From assembly GCA_002429375.1 (NCBI GenBank), contig DIZP01000043.1, positions 7,177 through 33,595 of the forward strand: a DNA stretch of 26,419 bases, given 5' to 3'. The DNA is from a bacterium UBA6025 (GTDB taxonomy: Bacteria > Patescibacteriota > Saccharimonadia > Saccharimonadales > Saccharimonadaceae). Of this stretch, positions 22,764 through 26,419 are shown piece after piece. The position numbers and the translations under genes were made by a program. The notes under the pieces are model-generated. The model did no database searches. It had not been told where the DNA came from and saw nothing but the letters and a program-made list of their open reading frames with translations. Within the stretch, counting starts at the first letter, position 1; the number at the start of each line of letters is the position of its first letter.

Positions 22764-23939
22764 ATGCGGGTAGTGATAGTCGGAGGCGGTTTCGCTGGTG
22801 TCCGGGCTGCCTTAAATCTGGCCAATCAAGCAGATTTTGAGGTTGTGCTGGTGTCTAATCAGCCATACTTCGAGTATCACTCCGCTCTCTATCGGTCGGC
22901 GACAGGTCGTTCACCTCTCGAGGTGGCCATCTCGCTGACCGATTTCTTTGCGAAGGACAGCAATATCAAGGTAGTTCAAGACGAGATTATCCATCTTGAT
23001 ACTCATAAAAAACTGGTCGCCGGTTTTGATCAAGCGGTCTATCATTATGATGTCTTGATTCTTGCCCTAGGGGGCGTGACACAATATTTTGGCATCAAAG
23101 GTCTGCCCGAATTTTCCCACAGTGTCAGTACGTTGAAAGAAGCCCTCGCCCTCAAGGCTATTTTACACGAAGACCTGCTTACCGGACACCATACCGAGCG
23201 TAATTATGTTGTCGTTGGTGGTGGTGCCACTGGGGTTGAGCTTTCGGGCGAGCTGGTCAGTTATTTGAAGCATATTCGTCGTCGTCATCATACGAACACG
23301 AGGTTTAACGTTGATCTGCTTGAAGGTGCCCCCGCTCTTCTTGCTAGCCTGCCGACGGGTTTTACTGACAAAATCGAACAGAGGATTCGGCGACTTGGCG
23401 TCAAAGTGTATCTTAAAACGGCTGTTAAAAGCGAAACGGTTGACGAGATTGAATTGCCAAGAGGTGAAATTAAGTCGCATACCGTGATGTGGACTGCTGG
23501 CGTGACCAATAACCCACTGTTTGCCAAGTACCCCGAGGTATTTCAGCTGGGTAAGGGCGGCAAGGTTATCATTAATCAGTACCTTGAGACGCAACCCAGC
23601 GTTTATGTGCTGGGGGATAGCGCCGCCACCTTATATAGTGGCATGGCCCAAACGGCTATTTATGACGCAAATTTTGTGACATCCAATCTAAAACGAGTAC
23701 TAAACCATCAGTCGAGGTCGCCATATCGGCCGAAAAAACCTATCTATGCCATTCCCGCAGGTCCCCGTTGGGCCGCCGTATTATGGGGTCGTGTCAAGGT
23801 TTATGGCTATGCTGGCTGGATATTGCGACGACTGGCTGATTTGAGGCTGTATCTTTCCTTTTTGCCCCTGACTAAGGCGCTGGCGGCGTGGCGCGCTGGC
23901 TTTGTCATTGAAGAAACGTGTTCTATCTGTAAAAAATAG
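22764..23939 (+). CDS. ndh: Type II NADH dehydrogenase (NDH-2), FAD-dependent
   Basis: 391 residues. The FAD-binding Rossmann motif VIVGGGFAG starts at residue 4, and the NADH-binding motif VVVGGGATGVELSGEL near 149-164. A VLGDSA segment near the C-terminal third is the second FAD contact, followed by quinone-side helices and a basic, amphipathic C-terminal region (GWILRRLADLRLYL) for membrane association. NDH-2 oxidises NADH and reduces membrane quinone without pumping protons. It begins on the base after the stop of the two-helix membrane protein and diverges from cytochrome b, suggesting NADH to quinone (or heme b) electron flow. A related pyridine-nucleotide disulfide oxidoreductase with another acceptor cannot be excluded. 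It ends with three cysteines close together (CSIC). Confidence 0.9.
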   Translation: MRVVIVGGGFAGVRAALNLANQADFEVVLVSNQPYFEYHSALYRSATGRSPLEVAISLTDFFAKDSNIKVVQDEIIHLDTHKKLVAGFDQAVYHYDVLILALGGVTQYFGIKGLPEFSHSVSTLKEALALKAILHEDLLTGHHTERNYVVVGGGATGVELSGELVSYLKHIRRRHHTNTRFNVDLLEGAPALLASLPTGFTDKIEQRIRRLGVKVYLKTAVKSETVDEIELPRGEIKSHTVMWTAGVTNNPLFAKYPEVFQLGKGGKVIINQYLETQPSVYVLGDSAATLYSGMAQTAIYDANFVTSNLKRVLNHQSRSPYRPKKPIYAIPAGPRWAAVLWGRVKVYGYAGWILRRLADLRLYLSFLPLTKALAAWRAGFVIEETCSICKK

Positions 23940-23955
23940 GTCACATGTTCCAAGC

Positions 23956-23975
23956 TAGAGCTACACCCAGCTCTA
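23956..23975. promoter_or_regulatory. Perfect inverted repeat between NDH-2 and the P-type ATPase gene
   Basis: TAGAGCT (23956-23962) and AGCTCTA (23969-23975) are exact inverse complements around a 6-bp centre. It lies 16 bp after the NDH-2 stop and upstream of the ATPase -10 box. No T-run follows, so it may be an operator or a weak terminator hairpin. Confidence 0.45.
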
Positions 23976-23998
23976 TGGCTATTCACGCTCGGAAACCC

Positions 23999-24009
23999 TA
24001 TAGTAAAGG
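23999..24009 (+). promoter_or_regulatory. -10 box and weak ribosome-binding site of the P-type ATPase gene
   Basis: TATAGT (23999-24004) ends 10 nt before ATG 24015, with AAAGG (24005-24009) in between. A start site 7 nt downstream of the -10 box would leave only a few leader bases and exclude the AAAGG. Transcription reading through from NDH-2 could use it. Confidence 0.4.
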
Positions 24010-24014
24010 CACGC

Positions 24015-26327
24015 ATGAGAGATTTCCTAGTCATATTACGTCGTAATTTTTTCTCACCCATCGTGATTGCGATACTCGTCCTTGCCTCGATACTGCTCAT
24101 TCTCAACGAGCGTCGCGATGCATGGTTCATATCATTTGTGATTATTGTGAATACTCTTATGGCGATTGTTCAGGAGGTGCGGGCCCAGCGTGCCCTTAAA
24201 AAACTCGAATTGATGAGCGCACCTCGGGCCACGCGGGTGCGGACGGACGGGACGATCGAAGATATCATGTATGACGAACTGGTCGTGGGAGACGTCATTC
24301 AACTCCAACTTGGGGATGAAGTACCCGCCGATGGTGAAATTATTACTAGCGCTGGCCTCGAGGTGGACGAAAGTATTCTGACGGGAGAATCGGCGTCGGT
24401 TGAAAAGTCAAAGTCGTCGATTGTCTATGCGGCGAGTGCGGTCGTGGCCGGAAGTGCGACGATACGCGTGACGGCTGTAGGACTCAACACAAAAGCGGGA
24501 ACAATGACCGTGACCCTCAAACGATATGTCCCGCAGCTGACGCCGCTCCAGTATGCCATCGGCCAGGCGATTACCTGGCTTACCTACGGCGCGCTCGGCT
24601 TGGCGGCACTTATTTTTGTCGTTTATTTTTTTTCGGGTGAGAATGCGGTCAAAATATTTAAAACGATTACATCGGCCGCGGTGACGGTCGTGCCCGAGGG
24701 TCTCCTGTTGGCAAGTTCCCTGTTGCTCGCGTTCGGATCGATCAAATTGGCGCAGGCAAAAGTTTTGCCACAGAAGCTAGCGGCCATAGAGGCCATGGCG
24801 TTACTCAACGTTCTGTGCGTCGACAAGACAGGAACGCTGACCAGCGACGTGATTTCGTTTGAAAAACTTGAATTGTTCGACACCGGTGCGACGCCTACCG
24901 CCGAGCTTGTTGGTATCGTTGCCAAGGAGACAAGTGGTGGCAACACCACCGGGAACGCGGTCAGAGAAGGGCTTGCCGCTCCCGAGCACTACGACATTCT
25001 GCAACTACTCGCTTTTTCTTCCGCCCGCAAGATGAGTGGCGTCAAGGTGGTCTATGGTGGCAAAACGTTCAGTGTGCTAATGGGGGCACCAGAGTTTCTT
25101 GGCACACTCGCTCCCCTTTCGTCGGTTCAGAAGAAACGCGTTGAACTGTTGGCCCGTGAGGGCAAGCGTGTTCTGTTGGTGGCGCTTTTTGACGATATGG
25201 CGGTAGCATTGAAGGATTTACCGGAACGCTCTGGCCACGCGGTCGGACTCGTCATCTTGGCCAACGAACTGCGCCGAGGAGTCGAAAAGACGGTGGCATA
25301 TCTGCAAAAAAATGGCGTCAGCCTTCGTGTCATTAGCGGTGATAACCCAGATACCGTCCAATACGCCGCCAAAAAGGCTGGCATTATCAATTATCATAAA
25401 GTGCTGACAGGTGACGAACTTCAAAAAATCAAAAAAAGTCACTGGGACAAATCAATCGCCGATACGACAATCTTTGCTCGCGTGTTGCCTGAACAAAAAG
25501 AACGGCTGATTGCCACCTTTCAAAAACTCGGCTACTTCACCGGTATGGTTGGTGACGGGGTCAACGATGCATTGGCGCTCAAAAAAGCTAATCTTGGCGT
25601 GGCGATGTACGCTGGAGCCGCCGCTACTCGACGCGTGGCCGACATTGTTCTATTGAACAATTCATTCAACTCACTGCCGCTCGGAATGCGCCTGGGGAAT
25701 CGCATTATGCAGGCCATTGAAATTATCGCCACACTCTTTTTCCACAAGATTATTTATGGAGTCGTCCTGTTGCTCTCGACGCTGATTTTAGGTATCGTTT
25801 ATCCGTTCGAGCCGCGTCATATTACTTTCATGAATATCTTCCTCGTCACCTTGCCGACCCTGATGTGGACAATCTTCACCCCTCTTCCGCGCCACCGCTT
25901 GTCTCCTCGCTTCTTCTGGCGCGATACGCTTCTCGCGGTGGCCCCAATCGCTGTTCTATCGGGCGTCGTCGTGACAATAACCTATACGATGCTGCGCATC
26001 ATCCATCCGACTAACCTGGTGGGTATCTCGACGACGACCGTGATTGTCGCTACGTTCTTTGGCATTTACCTTGTCTTTTTAGTCCCGCGTATGTTCGATG
26101 TCAAGAATAACCGCAGTGCCCGGCTGGCTCGGCTACTGTACACCTTAAGTGTGGTCCTTGTTCTTATCCCAAGCTTTGGATTAAGCCTCGTTCGAGACTT
26201 CTTCGACTTTACGACCCCTGCTTGGCAAAATACTTGGCCGCTGCTGGCTCTGATTATCGCTACTGCCCTCGTCCAGTGGAAGATTGCCTATTATGCCGGC
26301 GTTCGGCTAAAAAAACGAGAGCCCTAG
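24015..26327 (+). CDS. CtpE-like P-type ATPase (probable Ca2+ transporter)
   Basis: 770 residues. Two N-terminal helices (about 15-52) precede the actuator domain with LTGES at 122-126. The ion-site helix carries VPEGL at 226-230, phosphorylation motif DKTGTLT starts at D270, and the hinge GDGVNDALALKKA is near 513. About six C-terminal helices follow, including a YPFEPRHITF segment. The VPEGL helix followed by an AAIEAM...LCVDKTGT run matches mycobacterial CtpE, shown to take part in calcium transport, more than P1B metal ATPases, because there is no CPC or heavy-metal domain. It pumps a cation across the membrane with ATP; Ca2+ is the best inference. The gene is monocistronic, or co-transcribed with NDH-2 by read-through. 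Confidence 0.88.
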   Translation: MRDFLVILRRNFFSPIVIAILVLASILLILNERRDAWFISFVIIVNTLMAIVQEVRAQRALKKLELMSAPRATRVRTDGTIEDIMYDELVVGDVIQLQLGDEVPADGEIITSAGLEVDESILTGESASVEKSKSSIVYAASAVVAGSATIRVTAVGLNTKAGTMTVTLKRYVPQLTPLQYAIGQAITWLTYGALGLAALIFVVYFFSGENAVKIFKTITSAAVTVVPEGLLLASSLLLAFGSIKLAQAKVLPQKLAAIEAMALLNVLCVDKTGTLTSDVISFEKLELFDTGATPTAELVGIVAKETSGGNTTGNAVREGLAAPEHYDILQLLAFSSARKMSGVKVVYGGKTFSVLMGAPEFLGTLAPLSSVQKKRVELLAREGKRVLLVALFDDMAVALKDLPERSGHAVGLVILANELRRGVEKTVAYLQKNGVSLRVISGDNPDTVQYAAKKAGIINYHKVLTGDELQKIKKSHWDKSIADTTIFARVLPEQKERLIATFQKLGYFTGMVGDGVNDALALKKANLGVAMYAGAAATRRVADIVLLNNSFNSLPLGMRLGNRIMQAIEIIATLFFHKIIYGVVLLLSTLILGIVYPFEPRHITFMNIFLVTLPTLMWTIFTPLPRHRLSPRFFWRDTLLAVAPIAVLSGVVVTITYTMLRIIHPTNLVGISTTTVIVATFFGIYLVFLVPRMFDVKNNRSARLARLLYTLSVVLVLIPSFGLSLVRDFFDFTTPAWQNTWPLLALIIATALVQWKIAYYAGVRLKKREP

Positions 26328-26352
26328 CCCTCAAAAATGGTAATCGAATAAA

Positions 26353-26383
26353 AAGAGCCACCTGCTACATACAAGTGGCTCTT
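26353..26383. terminator. Hairpin terminator, best for minus-strand transcripts, perhaps bidirectional
   Basis: AAGAGCCAC (26353-26361) pairs perfectly with GTGGCTCTT (26375-26383) around a 13-nt loop. Read on the minus strand the stem is followed by a T-rich run (TTTTTATT), so it would end a leftward gene beyond the right edge. On the plus strand, downstream of the ATPase gene, the run after the stem is weak (TTCGC). Confidence 0.75.
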
Positions 26384-26419
26384 CGCTTCGCATCATTGTC
26401 TACATAATGCGGACGAGTT
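26384..26419. other. Right-edge sequence without an assignable gene
   Basis: The last 36 bases could hold the 3' end of a leftward gene served by the terminator (a minus-strand frame stops in this stretch), but the piece is too short to identify. Confidence 0.25.

Noticed and set aside
1..26419. CRISPR arrays, transposases, integrases, tRNA or rRNA genes
   Set aside because: I found no regularly spaced repeats, transposase or integrase motifs, or tRNA-like cloverleaf sequences on either strand by reading.
1..26419. Alternative genetic code (UGA read as Gly, as in some CPR phyla)
   Set aside because: TGA ends the cupredoxin gene precisely at an ATGA overlap, and no in-frame TGA was seen in the coding regions I checked.

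Overview
The window is about 26.4 kb of gene-dense bacterial DNA of roughly balanced base composition. It uses the standard bacterial code: TGA is a genuine stop, for example at the end of the cupredoxin gene at 13633. Small operons with overlapping ends, many apparently leaderless genes, a large surface-glycan operon, a NADH dehydrogenase II gene beside a lone cytochrome b gene, and several small membrane proteins of unknown function fit a Candidate Phyla Radiation (Patescibacteria) genome. Candidatus Saccharibacteria is my best guess. This rests on gene content only, because no rRNA or ribosomal protein gene is present.

Layout. (1) Positions 1-7432, minus strand: a six-gene cell-surface polysaccharide operon, read right to left. 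It encodes a lipid-linked glycan flippase, a GtrB/DPM-like membrane glycosyltransferase, a GT4 glycosyltransferase, a GT2 glycosyltransferase, a polysaccharide pyruvyltransferase, and a very large GT-C-like membrane protein that runs off the left edge. (2) 7653-11293, plus: the two subunits of a heterodimeric ABC exporter with one canonical and one degenerate ATP site. (3) 11290-15528: a copper island. A fusion of HMA domain, SafE/DsbD-like membrane domain and cupredoxin (minus) diverges from an operon of ArsR-YHS regulator, membrane-anchored cupredoxin and Cu+ P1B-ATPase (plus). An ArsR-type operator lies between them. (4) 15531-20511: mostly single genes with their own promoters. These are a DUF4342 protein and a pentapeptide-repeat protein, divergent across a perfect palindrome; an alpha/beta hydrolase; a small membrane protein; a bactofilin-like beta-repeat membrane protein; a membrane-anchored esterase; and an unknown helical protein with a near-perfect promoter. 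(5) 20585-23939: a putative redox module of a stand-alone cytochrome b (minus) diverging from a two-helix membrane protein and NDH-2 (plus). (6) 24015-26327: a CtpE-like P-type ATPase, followed by a hairpin terminator.

How the genes work together. The left operon would make, modify, flip and assemble a pyruvylated surface glycan. The copper island would sense Cu+ (probably through the YHS cysteines), chaperone it and export it. The cytochrome b and NDH-2 genes suggest NADH-driven membrane electron transfer through an unusual heme-b protein.

The most distinctive features are the cytochrome b module, the redistribution of metal-binding domains in the copper island, and a consistent promoter layout. 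In that layout a -10 box sits about 6-10 nt before the ATG in genes without a ribosome-binding site, while genes with longer leaders have one.
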